DNA from: Arenicola marina
Taxonomy: Eukaryota; Annelida; Polychaeta; Arenicolidae
Length of the DNA: 64,000 nt
Direction: 5' to 3'
NCBI GenBank assembly: GCA_964019135.1
Contig: OZ025253.1
Span: forward strand, 41,404,548-41,468,547
Both the position numbers and the translations under genes were made by a program. Below are positions 1 to 12,949 of the stretch, one piece after another. Within the stretch, counting starts at the first letter, position 1. Every line of letters starts with the position of its first letter. The notes beneath the pieces were generated by a model. The model did no database searches. It saw nothing but the letters and a program-made list of their open reading frames with translations, and was not told the origin of the DNA.

Positions 1-3000
1 AACAGGACCACATTAACAGGACCAAAGTACCAATGAAGACACTAACAGTACCACAGCAAAAGTACCACAGTAATAGGTCCCCAGCAACAGGACCACAGTA
101 ACAGGACCACAGTAGCATGACCACAGTAATAAGACCACACTAACAGGACTACAGTAAGAGGACCACAGTAGCATGACGACACTAACAGGACCCCAGTAAC
201 ATAAAGACACGAACAGGACCACAGTAACAGGACCACAGTAGCATGACGACACTAAAAAGACCACAGCCGCAGGACGGCTGTAACAAGACCACATTAGTAG
301 GAATACAGTAACAGGACAACAGTCAGTAACAAGAAGACAGTAACATGACCACTTTAGTACGATCACAGTAACAGGACCACAGTCACTAACAGAACCACTG
401 CAACATAACCACATAATGCGGACCAAAGTAACATGAGCACATAATCCGGACCACAGTAACATAACCACAGCAACAGGACGACAGTAACAGGGCAACAGTA
501 ACATGACGACATCAACAGGACCACTCTAACAGGACCGCAGTCACTGGACCACTAAAGCAGGACCACAGCAACAGGAACACAGTAACATGACCACAGCAAC
601 AGGACCGCAGTAACAGAATGGCAGCAACAGGACCTCAGCAACATGACCACAGTAGCATGACAACAGTAACAGGGCCACAGTAACATGACCCCAGCAACAG
701 TACCACAGTAACAGGACCACAGTAACAGGACTACAGTAACATGACCACAGTTGCATGACGACACTAACATGACCACAACAACAGGACGGATGTAGCAGGA
801 CCACATTGATAGGAGCACAGCAACCGGTCCGCAGTAACAGGACTGCATTAGTAGGACCACAGTAACAGGACCGCAGTAAAATGACCACAATAATAGGATC
901 ACAGTAGCATGACGACACTAACAGGACCACTGTAACAGGTCAACATTAACATGACCACAGTCAGTGACAGGACCACAGTAACATAACTACAGCAACAGTA
1001 CCACACTAAAAGAACCACAGTAACATGATGACACTAGCAGGACCACAGTAACAGGACGACAGTAACAGGGCAACAGTAACAGGACCACAGCAACAGGGCC
1101 ACAGTAGCATGACGACACCAACAGAACCACTCTAACAGGACCGCAGTCATTGGACTACTAAAGCAGGACCACAGCAACAGGAACACAGTAACATGACCAC
1201 AGCAACAGTACAGTACACAACACAGTAGCATGATGACACTAACAGGACCACAGTAACATGACCCAAGCAACAGTACCACAGTAATAGGACGACAGCCACA
1301 GGATCACGGTAACAGGACCAGAGCAACAGGACCACAGGAACAGGACCACAGTAATATGACTAGAGCAACAGGACCACAGTAACATGACCAGAGCAACAGG
1401 ACCACAGTAACAGGAGTACAAAAACAGGACCACAGTAACAGGAGCATGGTAGCATGACGACATTAACATGACCACAGTAACATAAAGACACTAACAGGAC
1501 CACCGTAACATGACCACAGTAGCATGACGACACTAAGAAGACCACAGCCGCAGGACGGCTGTAACAGGACCACATTAGTAGAAATACAGTAACAGGACCG
1601 CAGTAGCAGGACCACAGTAGTAGGGCCGCTGTAACAGAACCACTGTAACAGGACCACTGTAACGGGACCGCAGTAACGGGGCCACAATAAGAGTACCACG
1701 TCAAAAGGACCACATTAGTAAAGCCACAGCCAGTAACAGGGCCACAGTCAGTAACAGGACCACAATAACATAACCACATTAGTAGGATCTCAGTAACAGG
1801 ACCACATCCAGTAACAGGGCCACAGTCAGCAACAGGACCACAATCAGTAACAGGACCACAGTCCGTAATAGGACCACTGTAACAGGGCCACAGGATCCGG
1901 ACCACACTAACAGGACCACCGCAACAGGACCAGAGTAACAGGACCACAGTAGCATGACGACACTAACAGGACCACAGTAACATTACGACACTAACAGGAC
2001 CCCAGTAACAGGACCACAGCAACTGGGCCACAGTAACATGACGACACTATCAGGACCACTTAACAGGACCGCAGTCAGTAGCAGGCCCACTGTACCAGGA
2101 CCACAGAATCCGGACCACAGTAACATAACCACAGTAACAGGACCACAGTAACAGGACCACAGTAGCATGACGACACTAACAGGACCACAGAAACAGGGCC
2201 ACAGTAACGTGACGACACTAACAGGACCACTGTAACAGGACCGCAGTAACAGGGTCACAATAACAGCACCACAGTAAAGGACCACATTAGTAGAGCCACA
2301 GCCAGTAACAGGGCCACAGTCAGTAACAGGACCGCAATAACAGGATCACATTAGCGTGACCACAGTAATAGGAACACAGAAACAGGACCGCAGTAACAGG
2401 ACCCTTGTAATAGGACCACATTAGTAGGAGCATAGTGACCGGGCCACAGTAACACGACCACAGTGACAAGACAACGGTCAGTAACAGGACGACAGCAACA
2501 TGACCACATTAGTAGGATTACAGTATCAGGACAGCATTGCAACAGAACCACAGTAACAGGACCACACTCAGTAACATGATCACAGTCAGTAACAGGGCCA
2601 CAGTCAGTAACAGAACCACTGTTACAGGGCCACAGAATCCGGACCATAGTAGCATGACCACAGCAACAGGACCACAGTAACATGACGACACTAACAAGAA
2701 CACAATAACATAACGACACTAACATGACCCCAGAAACAGGGCCACGGCAACAGGACGGCTTTAACAGGACCCCACTAACAGGACCACAGCAACAGGACCA
2801 CAGGAGCATGACGACACTATCAGGACCACTGTAATAGGACATCAGAAACAGGACCACAGTTACAGAATCATTGAAGCAGGGCCGTAGTCAGTAACAAGAC
2901 CACTGTAACACGACCACAGTAACAGGACTACAGTAACAGAACCACAGTAACAGGACCACATTAGTAGAACCACAGTAACATGACCGAAGAAACAGGACCA

Positions 3001-3390
3001 CATTAACAAGAACGCAGTAACATTTCCGCCGTAACAGGACCACAGTGACATGACAACACTGTCAGGACCACTGTAATAGGACCGCAGAAACAGGACCACA
3101 GTAACAGAAGAACGGAAGCAGGTCCGCAGTCAGCGACAGAACCAATGTAACACGACCACAGTAACAGGACTACAGTAACAAGACCATAGTAACAGGACCA
3201 CAGTAACAGGACAACAATAGCAGGACCACAGTAACAGGACAACAATAGCAGGACCACAGTAGCGGGGCCAAAGTAACAACAGGAGAACGATAAGATTGCC
3301 ACTGTAACATTACTGCAATAGTACATTAACCCCGGCCATGGCGTCGCAGTAAGAGGAACAAATTAACTAACCACAGTGACAGAGCAAGTC
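1..3390. repeat. 15-bp minisatellite block
   Basis: Degenerate tandem array of a unit close to AACAGGACCACAGTA, with common variants such as a GCATGACGACACT block. The length implies roughly 220 units, and the array continues off the left edge. Because 15 is a multiple of 3, reading frames stay open for long stretches on the minus strand and give repetitive Leu/Trp/Ser/Cys/Tyr peptides. These have no non-repeat flank or known domain and are not called as genes. The repeat decays into ordinary sequence near 3,390. Confidence 0.9.
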
Positions 3391-3707
3391 TCCTCTGGTT
3401 CTTTACCAATCATGAACATGTTTCAACAATATTCCGAGCAACTTTTCCATAAGCCTGTGCTCATTATGATAATTTATAAACCAGATACAGTTGATACATA
3501 GATATTACCTTTCATTGTCCTGTGTCTATGACAATAACCTAGTAACTGAATGTGAAGAAATGGGTGAATAGAAGAATACAAATTGTTCTTGTTTTTTCGG
3601 CGGGTGCTGGTAATTTGCGGGTATAATAAACTTTCTAAGCCGAGTGCATCGTTTCCTGCTAGTGACATTGGAAATATATTTGACAGAGACAACTGAGTGT
3701 GCGTGCT
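3391..3707. other. unassigned non-repeat spacer
   Basis: Mixed-composition sequence between the 15-bp array and the next repeat. The short open frames show no recognisable protein motif or convincing splice pair. Confidence 0.5.
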
Positions 3708-3855
3708 ATCTCACAAATGTTGTATCGGGGTATCGAACATCACAGTAAGAACAGTTTCTCTAAACTATCTTTCAATTGGTTATTTACACAATGGCTGGCA
3801 TTCGCAGACCAGTGGGAGTCTGCCTTGCTAGAGCTCTGTCGACTATTTGAGGTGA
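3708..3855 (+). repeat. dispersed repeat, copy 1
   Basis: This stretch and 4,664-4,810 share the same order of words: TGTTGTATCGGGG, then ATTTACACAATGGCTG, then GCAGACCAGTGGGAGTCTGC and TTGCTAGAGCT. They look roughly three-quarters identical with small indels, so this is an old two-copy dispersed repeat in direct orientation. No terminal inverted repeats or coding motif are seen. Confidence 0.6.
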
Positions 3856-4079
3856 AGGTGGAGGAGAAACCTAAATCGAGACATAGGTTCATGCGTAGAT
3901 TTGCAATATCCCGGTGCTGTTAACAGGCACACAACTCAACTGGCCCACATTTTCAGTGGGTTTGGGGAATGGGGGCGGAGGGGTGGGGACATACAGAATT
4001 AGTTTCATAGTCAGAGGACATTTTTTATAGACATCAGAGCCCCTTGCTTTGGAAGCTTATATATTAGCCGGGGAAAAAA

Positions 4080-4440
4080 AACTAAACTGCGCGTGCAGAT
4101 TGCAGAAACTCCGAGCAAAAGAGTTAACATGTACGTACAAATTGCTGCACTGTGCCACCATTTTGTTAATTTGTAATTAATTTTGTTATTGCTGAACAGT
4201 ACGTACAGATTACTGAAATGTACGTACATATAAGTGAAATGTACGAACAGATTACTAAGATGCACGTACATATTGCTAAGTTGTACGTACGGACTACCAA
4301 AATGTAATAACAGATTACGAAACCCTCTGCACAAAATATATAATATGTACGTTCAAATTATTAAACCGCGCAGATTGCTAATCTCTACGTACAGATTACT
4401 GAACTACACGAACATGTGGCCAAATGTAATATCAAATCTC
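4080..4440. repeat. degenerate ACGTAC-rich tandem repeat
   Basis: Irregular repeats of about 22-25 bp built on CGTACAGATTACTGAA and ATGTACGTACATATT. The core GTACGTAC is self-complementary, so the region is full of short palindromes. It is AT-rich and looks non-coding. Confidence 0.65.
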
Positions 4441-4663
4441 TACTGAATTATGTTGTATAACTGACCTAGTTTTGGCCTTGGTTCCGGACGACTGTCCAGA
4501 CGACGGCTCGTCTGCGTATGTCTGGTCGACCAGCGGTTGACGTTGTGAATCGCTGAATAGCGAGGGCAAATATTCAATGAAGGGCAAACACCCCCATTAT
4601 ATAGTGTGCATGATGGCAAAGTACGCTGTAAGTCACTCACACAGAAACCTGAGCAGCTGTATC

Positions 4664-4810
4664 ATCTCAGATATGTTGTATCGGGGCATCAAAAATCATA
4701 GCAATAATATGATCAGATTTTCCCAAAATATGTTTGCGCCATTTACACAATAGCTGACATACGCAGACCAGTAGGAGTCTGCTTTGCCAGGGCTTTACTG
4801 AATAAGTTTA
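4664..4810 (+). repeat. dispersed repeat, copy 2
   Basis: Second, more diverged copy of the repeat at 3,708-3,855. It starts at the shared word TGTTGTATCGGGG and ends after GCAGACCAGTAGGAGTCTGC and a CAGGGCTTTACTG-like tail. Confidence 0.6.
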
Positions 4811-5500
4811 GGCATTATATGCGTAACTTAGTTTATGCAAAATAAAGACTTATTTGTCAGATTGGGTGTGCGTGGGGGTTTCATTAGTACGAAAACTGCT
4901 GGACACAAATATGTTTTCATTAGGTACGAGTAGGCAAAGATTACCTTTGATTGAATGATTAAAGATTAAAGACGTATATATACCGTCGAATCCATTTTCC
5001 CATGTCTATTATTAATTGTCCCCGGATTAGATGTCACATATAAATGACGCCCTTTAGACGAAAAATCTATCGAAATTGTGTAGATAAATAACCTATGACA
5101 CTGAGATACAATTAGGTCTCTCTATCTTGCGCGCATGTGCATTGAGAAAATTCATATGTAAACCTGGTAATTATACATTAAACCATTACATAGTTGATAT
5201 AATGTTGGCCTCACCGCATATCCTTACTTGACAGTTCTGCAATTTAGCAGGTGTGTTTTCATTCACATTCACATTCATCAATTTATTTGTCTAACCTACC
5301 CAAGCTGACGCAACTCCATGGAACAAATACCGAACATGCATTAAAGCTTCATTTGCAAGATCAATACTGGTAAACATTGGATCACTGATATTATGGATTT
5401 GTGCTTTCCGTTAATCCGATACCAGGTACAATATAACATATAAGACCAAGTGTACCCCTCTGTTCGCCGCCCCCACCTCTCCCCACTTGCAGCTATTAAT
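4811..5500. other. unassigned AT-rich spacer
   Basis: No gene, clear repeat or RNA structure recognised. It is AT-rich sequence leading up to the 24-bp satellite. Confidence 0.5.
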
Positions 5501-5514
5501 GGCAGAACATGTTG

Positions 5515-8500
5515 AACCCATTGCGACCAGTGGCCGGTCACTCATCGCGACAAGTGGCTGGTCACTCATCGCGACCAGTGGCCGGTCACCCATCGCGACC
5601 AGTGGCCGGTCACCCATCGCGACCAGTGGCCGGTCACCCATCGCGACCAGTGGCCGGTCACTCATTGCGACAAGTGGCCGGTCACCCATCGCGACCAGTG
5701 GCCGGTCACCCATCGCGACCAGTGGCCGGTCACCCATCGCGACTAGTGGCCGGTCACCTTTCGCGACCAGCGGCCGGTCACCCATCGCGACTAGTGGCCG
5801 GTCACCTATCGCGACCAGCGGCCGGTCACCCATCGCGACCAGCGGGCGGTCACTCATCGCGACCAGTGGCCGTTCACTCATCGCGACCAGTGGCCGGTCA
5901 CCTTTCGCGACCAGCGGCCGGTCACCCATCGCGACCAGCGGCCGGTCCCTCATCGCGACCAGTGGCCGGTCACTCATCGCGACAAGTGGCCGGTCACCCA
6001 TCGCGACCAGTGGCCGGTCACCCATCGCGACCAGTGGCCGGTCACCCATCGCGACTAGTGGCCGGTCACCTTTCGCGACCAGCGGCCGGTCACCCATCGC
6101 GACTAGTGGCCGGTCACCTATCGCGACCAGCGGCCGGTCACCCATCGCGACCAGCGGGCGGTCACTCATCGCGACCAGTGGCCGTTCACTCATCGCGACC
6201 AGTGGTCGGTCACCCATCGCAACCAGTGGCCGGTCACCCAACGCGACCAGTGGCCGTTCACTCATCGCGACCAGTGGTCGGTCACCCATCGCAACCAGTG
6301 GCCGGTCACCCATCGCGACCAGTGGCCGGTCACCCATCGCGACCAGTGGCCGGGCACCCATCGCGACCAGTGGCCGGTCACCTTTCGCGACCAGCGGCCG
6401 GTCACCCATCGCGACCAGCGGCCGGTCGCTCATCGCGACCAGTGGTCGGTCACTCATCGCGGCCAGCGGCCGGTCACTCATCGCGACCAGTGGCCGGTCA
6501 CCCATCGCGACCAGTGGCCGGTCACCTTTCGCGACCAGCGGCCGGTCACCCATCGCGACCAGCGGCCGGTCCCTCATCGCGACCAGTGGCCGGTCACTCA
6601 TTGCGACCAGTGGCCGGTCACCCATCGCGACAAGTGGCCGGTCACTCATCGCGACCAGCGGCCGGTCACCCATCGCGACCAGTGGTGGGTCCCCCATCGC
6701 GACCAGTGGTCGGTCACCCATCGCGACCAGCGGCTGATCACCCATTACAACCAGCGGCCGGTCACCCATCGCGACCAGTGGCCGGTCACCCATCGCGACT
6801 AGTGGTTGGTCACCAATCGCGACCAGTGGCCTGTCACTCATCGCGACCAGTGGTCGGTCACCCATCGCAACCAGCGGCCGGTCACTCATCGCGACCAGTG
6901 TTCGGTGACTCATCGTGACCAGTGGCCGGTCACCCATCGCGACCAACGGCTGGTCACCCATTACAACCAGCGGCCGGTCACCCATCGCGACCAGTGGCCG
7001 GTCACCCATCGCGACCAGTGGCCGGTCACCTTTCGCGACCAGCGGCCGGTCACCCATCGCGACCAGCGGCCGGTCGCTCATCGCGACCAGTGGTCGGTCA
7101 CTCATCGCGACCAGCGGCCGGTCACCCATCGCGACCAGTGGCCGGTCACCTTTCGCGACCAGCGGCCGGTCACCCATCGCGACCAGCGGCCGGTCCCTCA
7201 TCGCGACCAGTGGCCGGTCACTCATTGCGACCAGTGGCCGGTCACCCATCGCGACAAGTGGCCGGTCACTCATCGCGACCAGCGGCCGGTCACCCATCGC
7301 GACCAGTGGTGGGTCCCCCATCGCGACCAGTGGTTGGTCACCCATCGCGAACAGCGGCTGGCCACCCATTACAACCAGCGGCCGGTCACCCATCGCGACC
7401 AGTGGCCGGTCACCCATCGCGACTAGTGGTTGGTCACCAATCGCGACCAGTGGCCGGTCACCCATCGCGACCAGTGGCCGGTCACCCATCGCGACCAGTG
7501 GCCGGTCACCCATCGCGACCAGCGGCCGGTCACCCATCGCGACCAGTGGCCGGTCACCCATCGGTCACCCATCGCGACCAACGGCTGGTCACCCATTACA
7601 ACCAGCGGCCGGTCACCCATCGCGACCAGTGGCCGGTCACTCATCGCGACCAGTGGCCGGTCACTCATCGCGACCAGTGGCAGGTTACCCATCGCGACCA
7701 GTGGCCGGTCACCCATCGCGACTACTGGCCGGTCACCCATCACGCGACCAGGGGCCGGTCACCCATCGCGACCAGTGGCCGGTCACCTATCGCGACCAGT
7801 GGTCGGTCATCAATCGCGACCAGTGGCCGGTCACTCATCGCGACCAGCGGCCGATCACTCATCGCGACCAGTGGCCGGTCACCCATCGCAACAAGTGGCC
7901 GGTCACCCATCGGTCACCCATCGCGACCAACGGCTGGTCACCCATTACAACCAGCGGCCGGTCACCCATCGCGACCAGTGGCCGGTCACTCATCGCGACC
8001 AGTGGCCGGTCACTCATCGCGACCAGTGGCAGGTTACCCATCGCGACCAGTGGCCGGTCACCCATCGCGACTACTGGCCGGTCACCCATCACGCGACCAG
8101 GGGCCGGTCACCCATCGCGACCAGTGGCCGGTCACCTATCGCGACCAGTGGTCGGTCACCAATCGCGACCAGTGGCCGGTCACTCATCGCGACCAGCGGC
8201 CGATCACTCATCGCGACCAGTGGCCGGTTACTCATCGCGACAAGTGGCCGGTCACTCATCGCGACCAGTGGCCGGTCCCCCATCGCGACCAGTGGCCGGT
8301 CACCCATCGCGACCACCGGCCGGTCACCTTTCGCGACCAGTGGCCGGTCACCTTTCGCGACCAGTGGCCGGTCACCTTCCGCGACCAGTGGCCGGTCACC
8401 CATCGCGACCAGTGGCCGGTCACCCATCGCGACTAGTGGCCGGTCACCTTTCGCGACCAGCGGCCGGTCACCCATCGCGACCAGCGGGCGGTCACTCATC

Positions 8501-8968
8501 GCGACCAGTGGCCGGTCACTCATCGCGACCAGTGGCCGGTCACCTTTTGCGACCAGCGGCCGGTCACCCATCGCGACCAGCGGGCGGTCACTCATCGCGA
8601 CCAGTGGCCGGTCACCCATCGCGACCAGTGGCCGGTCACCTTTCGCGACCAGCGGCCGGTCACCCATCGCGACCAGTGGCCGGTCACACATTGCGACCAG
8701 CGGCCGGTCACCCATCGCGACCAGCGGCCGGTCACCCATCGCGACCAGTGGCCGGTCACCTTTCGCGACCAGCGGCCGGTCACCCATCGCGACCAGCGGC
8801 CGGTCCCTCATCGCGACCAGTGGCCGGTCACTCATTGCGACCAGCGGCCGGTCACCCATCGCGACCAGCGGCCGGTCACCCATCGCGACCAGTGTTCGGT
8901 CACCCATCGCGACTAGTGGTCGGTCACTCATCGCGACCAGTGGCCGGTCACCCATTACAACCAGCGGT
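5515..8968 (+). repeat. 24-bp satellite, main array
   Basis: Tandem array of CATCGCGACCAGTGGCCGGTCACC (given here in two parts: CATCGCGACCAG then TGGCCGGTCACC), about 144 units by length. Variants swap T/C in AGTGG/AGCGG, CCC/CTC before ATC, and TTT for ATC. A few units are shortened, for example near 7,560, 7,740 and 7,910, where the phase shifts. Larger internal duplications are obvious: the stretch around 7,560-7,750 recurs around 7,910-8,100. The 24-bp period keeps several frames on both strands open for hundreds of codons; these are repeat artefacts. The same unit recurs at 12,950, 30,591 and 32,548. Confidence 0.95.
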
Positions 8969-8974
8969 AAGGGG

Positions 8975-9253
8975 GTTAATCGGTCACTGGACTTCAATAG
9001 TCCATGACATCCGCTTACTATCCAAAATCTACCAAACCATATTTTTACGGGGTGGCTTAGTTGATCTTTTTACCCCATAAGCAGCAACGTATTTTGACGA
9101 AAAGGCCCGGGGGGCGGGGCACTACATTTTGTTAGGTACGTGTATATACATATTTGTCGCCCAAATGACCATTTTTTTCGTCTTTTTTCTCTCGATCCTC
9201 GGAGAAGAAATCTAAGAGGGAACCAGAAAATGTCAATAGGGGGTGGGCGGTTT
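8975..9253. other. unassigned spacer
   Basis: Ordinary sequence between the 24-bp satellite and the next element. There is a G-run near 9,100 but no gene recognised. Confidence 0.5.
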
Positions 9254-9390
9254 CAGGGTCGGATCCAGATATGCTGGATAGGGGGAGGGGCGGTTATTGT
9301 TTTCATATGTTAAATGGTATAAATTATATAAATTTCGGCCCTAAAAGGGGGGGGGGCTGGGTCGCCCCCCCTCCCCTGGATCCGCCCCTG
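9254..9390. mobile_element. short MITE-like element with GGATCC ends
   Basis: The left end reads CAGGGTCGGATCCAG and the right end CCTGGATCCGCCCCTG, near-perfect inverted repeats about 137 bp apart. The inside is AT-rich on the left and G/C-run-rich on the right. A second copy of the right end follows at once, through 9,402. Related end motifs recur at 9,944, 27,384, 27,590 and 27,835, which supports a multi-copy non-autonomous family. Target duplication is unclear. Confidence 0.5.
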
Positions 9391-9402
9391 GATCCGCCCC
9401 TA

Positions 9403-10255
9403 CTACTGTAAAACGATCTGGTAGAGGGTCGCAGCTAGGCCGGCACGCCCGGGAGGGGTGGTGCGCAAGCCACATTGGGGTGTTACGCCCAGTTAGGAGA
9501 GAGGAGAGACATCGAGACAGGGAAGGGGGGCATCCCAAGTTAGAGGAGAGGGGCATTCCAAGTTAGGGGAGGGGGACACTTTAAGTTCGGAGAGGGAGAC
9601 ACCCTGAGATAGGCAGGACGGACACTCACAGTTTGGATGGTACCTCGAGTTATTGGAGGGAATACACCGCAAGTTGGGGCGGTACCCAAAGTTAGGTGAG
9701 GGGAGACATCCAAAATTCCCCAAGATAGGAGAGGGTAGACACCCGAAGTTGGGTTGTTAGCCTAAGTCGGGGAGACATCCCAAATTCGGATGGTACCCCA
9801 TGATAGCGGAGGGGAGACGCCAGTTAGGGGAGGGGAGACTCCCCAAATTAGGGGAGGGGAGACGCCCCAAATTAGGGGAGGGGAGACACCCCAAATTAGG
9901 AGGTGCCCCGAGTGCATCCCCCACCCCCGTTTTCAAATTCCTAGATCCGCCCCTACTACTGTAGAGATATTTGTTAGGGGGGTCGTAGGCCGACACAGAG
10001 ATGGGGAGGGAGGTGCACACGCCAAGTTCGGGCGCTACCCAACGTTAGGAGAGAGAACATCGTAGGTTAGCGGAGGGGGCACACCCTAAGTTGGGGTGGT
10101 ACGCCCTGTTTGGGGACATTCAAAATTCGGTGCTGCCCCGAAATAGGGGAGGGGAGACACTCTAAGGCAGGGGAGCAGAGAGACCCCAAGTTAGGAGTGG
10201 TACCCCAAGTTTGGGAAGGCGAGAGGCCCCAAGCGGGTGTGACCCCCATTCGGGG
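9403..10255. repeat. G-rich tandem repeat, about 22-24 bp unit
   Basis: Repeats built on GGGGAGACACCCCAAATTAGGGGA with many variants. A segment carrying the element end GATCCGCCCCTACTACTGTA occurs at 9,391 and again near 9,950, about 560 bp apart, so part of the block was duplicated as a larger unit. Open frames here give Pro/Ser/Asn/Leu-rich artefact peptides. Confidence 0.7.
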
Positions 10256-10259
10256 TCCC

Positions 10260-11380
10260 TTGTTAAAGATTATGTAGAAACTTTAATATTAAATACATTT
10301 TATTTGTGTTTGTTGTAATGAGGTTTAAATAACGCCTCATTACATATAGTAGGCGAAGGGTACGCAGGTCTTAATTCGTGGTAGGGGTCCCAGTTATAAC
10401 GCTTCTTTTCCACTTCGTGTTAGGACAAATACGTATTCTATTCTAGTGTTACAGGGATAGGGTAAACCACCCCCGTAAAAATGTTCCAATCCTTAGATTT
10501 CGGTAGATTTTGAAAATGATATTCACAGATACATAAGGAATGAGAAAAAACACGTTTGATTACTATTGCAATTTGTTTCGGGTTCACCCTGGATTCAGCA
10601 CAAGCTGCCCGGACTAAGAGGGATGGGCAGTTTTTATACCCATAGAAGCGCTTGCTTGCCTGAGGGGGTTTTAGGCTCCCCCCACCCCCACCCCCCATCC
10701 CCAGTTATTCGCCCACCACCGCTGTGGTCCCCCCCCCCCCACGCACACACCCTCTGGCCGTGGATCGACGCAACAAGTTACGACTAGAATGCAGGCATGC
10801 CGGAACGTGTCCTTAAAGGTCAGAGTAGCATCCACCTCAACAAAGACACTTACCGCGCCGACTCTGTCTTGGGTCGAGAACTCTTCGATGAATGTGCATC
10901 CATTCTTGCCAAGTCCTGTAGTAGTAGTGAAAGGAAGACGTACTAAAGAATATAACAAAAACACGATTTTTCTCATGGTATATACCAACCAGACAGATAA
11001 ATGAAGTTTGTGTACTGTGTAATGCTCAGTGGTTGAATGCATTGCTTACGCTAGTTCCTACTGTGATCATGACATAACAATATGTACAATAGCGAGAAAG
11101 ATATTTCCCGCTTCGACCACATAGACCAGGCACCCACATAGACCTGCTTGTTCCCTACCCGTCAACTAGTTCTGTAATGACAATGAAGCAAACCCGGTGA
11201 CTGCGATTGACTGTATTGTTTTCGAGTTACTTCTATGGATAGTTGTGCAAGAACCACTTAAATTACAATATTTGCCGGCTGAGACGCTTATATCAGTCGA
11301 TTAAATAATTTTTTTATAGATTTGGGACTTCATAAAGCGTCAAAATTTGACTCGTTCAGGATTACATGTCTTATGCGGCA
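10260..11380. other. unassigned region with one weak exon-like segment
   Basis: No known gene recognised. On the minus strand a 62-bp segment (10,915 to 10,854) is bounded by CTACTACTACAG and GGTAAGTG and reads in an open frame (GLGKNGCTFIEEFSTQDRVG), but the peptide matches nothing I know. There are poly-G/C tracts near 10,680-10,745. The remainder shows nothing definite. Confidence 0.3.
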
Positions 11381-11382
11381 GT

Positions 11383-11482
11383 CCGGTGTGGTATGCGGGA
11401 TTGTCCCCCATGCGGAGATGTCCCCCCTGTATCTATCATAATGGCACCGTACGGGGGGGGACACTTCCGCATGCCACACCGG
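11383..11482. repeat. nested inverted repeat (hairpin)
   Basis: The outer arms CCGGTGTGGTATGCGG and CCGCATGCCACACCGG pair with one mismatch. An inner pair, CATGCGGAGATGTCCCCCC and GGGGGGACACTTCCGCATG, pairs almost fully and shares the TGCGG core. The loop is about 20 bp. It could be a small foldback transposon end or a foldback RNA. The plus-strand open frame that crosses it (11,347-11,883) has no known motif. Confidence 0.55.
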
Positions 11483-11944
11483 CCATTTTGGTTGTAGTGT
11501 TTGTGCTGCTGTATCCCTTACCTTTTTATGAAGGCGTTGATGTCAGATCTTGCGTCAGGAAGCTGAGTTTCTTGTCTTCGCCGGCTTCACTGTTTGTCGG
11601 TCCTCTCCTCTGTCGTCTTCCCGGAGTGTGGGGCGGGGCGTCTGTATGTGTCAAATATATTGTGCTGCTGTCACAAGGAGTTAACATACAGAATATGGTG
11701 CGAATATCTTCATTTCCTCCGTCGTTAAACCGCGTGAGACGACTGAGGTTATACAACTGTTTCCTCTCTTCCTCGCGTCCTACCAGCCGCCTGTCTCTGG
11801 GTGAGCATCGACCGCCGTTAGCGGCGATATATATGACACCAGAGCCCATCACGTGTCAAGAGCTTTATCGCCCCTTGGACTGAGATAACATCGCAATATA
11901 TATATATCTATACCCCAACACAAGGGTGGAGTTCCATATGGGGG

Positions 11945-12475
11945 GACTTAAAACGGTTCTAGGAAAACTCCCCCCCGGAAAATCCCCCCCCCCCCCGGAC
12001 AACTCCTCCCCGGACAATTCCACCCTATGACAACTCCCCCCGGACAATTCCCCCCTAGGACAATCCCCCCCCCCGGACAATTCCCCCCCGGACAATTCCC
12101 CCCTAGGACAAGTCGCCCCCGGACAACTCCCGCCTAGGACAAGTCCCCCCCGGACAAGTCCCACCCGGACAACTTCACCCCGGACAATTCCCCCCGGACA
12201 ATTCCCCCCGGACAATTCCCCCCGGACAATTCCCCCCTAGGAAAACTTCCCCCCCCGGACATCTCCCCCCTACGAGACAACTTCCCCCCAGACAATTCCC
12301 CCCAGTCAGTCCCCCCCCCCCCGCACTACAATCCCCCACCTGGAAAATGTTCCCCTTGGGCCAGTCCCCCCCGGCAAGTTGCCCCCGGACAATAGCCCCC
12401 TGGACGATAATCACCCCCTGGAAACACACACCCACAAACGGACAAGCCCCCCCCCCCTCCCCTTCTCCTTCCGAC
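11945..12475. repeat. C-rich minisatellite (GGACAATTCCCCCC unit)
   Basis: Tandem 13-15-bp units of the type CCGGACAATTCCCCC. The plus strand is strongly C-rich, so the minus strand is G-rich with many G runs. Minus-strand open frames are Gly-rich artefacts. Confidence 0.85.
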
Positions 12476-12479
12476 ACGT

Positions 12480-12949
12480 AGGAATACTTCGGGAGGACAT
12501 CCGGGAGGGATAGACACTGGCAGTCATGGCAACGTTTATGGTGGTTAATTATTTGAACACTTTCGACATGAACTGGAATATATAGTCAATAGCTGCAATT
12601 AAAAAAAATACTTCAGTCTCAGATGGGCACATCGAGAGAAATTCCAGATTTCTGCTCCAGGGATTGAGAGGAAAATGGCGGAAAAAGGGGTCCTTTGGGC
12701 GGCACATATGTATATACCTAAATACATCTAGTGCCACCCCCCCCCCTTCCCCGCCAATGGGGCGCGTGTGGTGCATGAGAAAATATGTATTTCCTTCCAC
12801 CTTGGCACGCCATGTGCGCAGCCATGAGTGAGGGAACACCCATATAAAAAATTATAGGCTTCTGCCCACGTTGTGACCAAAAGTCATATGGTGAACCAAG
12901 TTTACTTCCGTCCAAACCAAACTGTATTCTATGTAACACATTTACTTAC
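12480..12949. other. unassigned spacer
   Basis: Non-repeat sequence. The minus-strand open frame through 12,549-12,839 has no recognisable domain and no splice or start evidence. Confidence 0.4.

Noticed and set aside
1-3326. Minus-strand Cys/Leu/Trp-rich open frames
   Set aside because: By-product of the 15-bp repeat; several frames run in parallel and no conserved protein feature is present.
5515-8968. Possible CRISPR array
   Set aside because: Units are contiguous without unique spacers, and the context is eukaryotic.
5411-9080. Very long open frames of up to 721 codons on both strands
   Set aside because: They are fully made of the 24-bp satellite, whose period is a multiple of 3. Overlapping frames on both strands are equally open, and there is no unique domain, start context or splice evidence.
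10854-10915. Minus-strand 62-bp exon-like segment with good splice words
   Set aside because: The peptide is not recognisable and no partner exon with matching phase was found, so it is kept only as a remark.
11347-11883. Plus-strand frame of 178 codons
   Set aside because: It spans a hairpin, reads poorly on both strands and shows no family motif.
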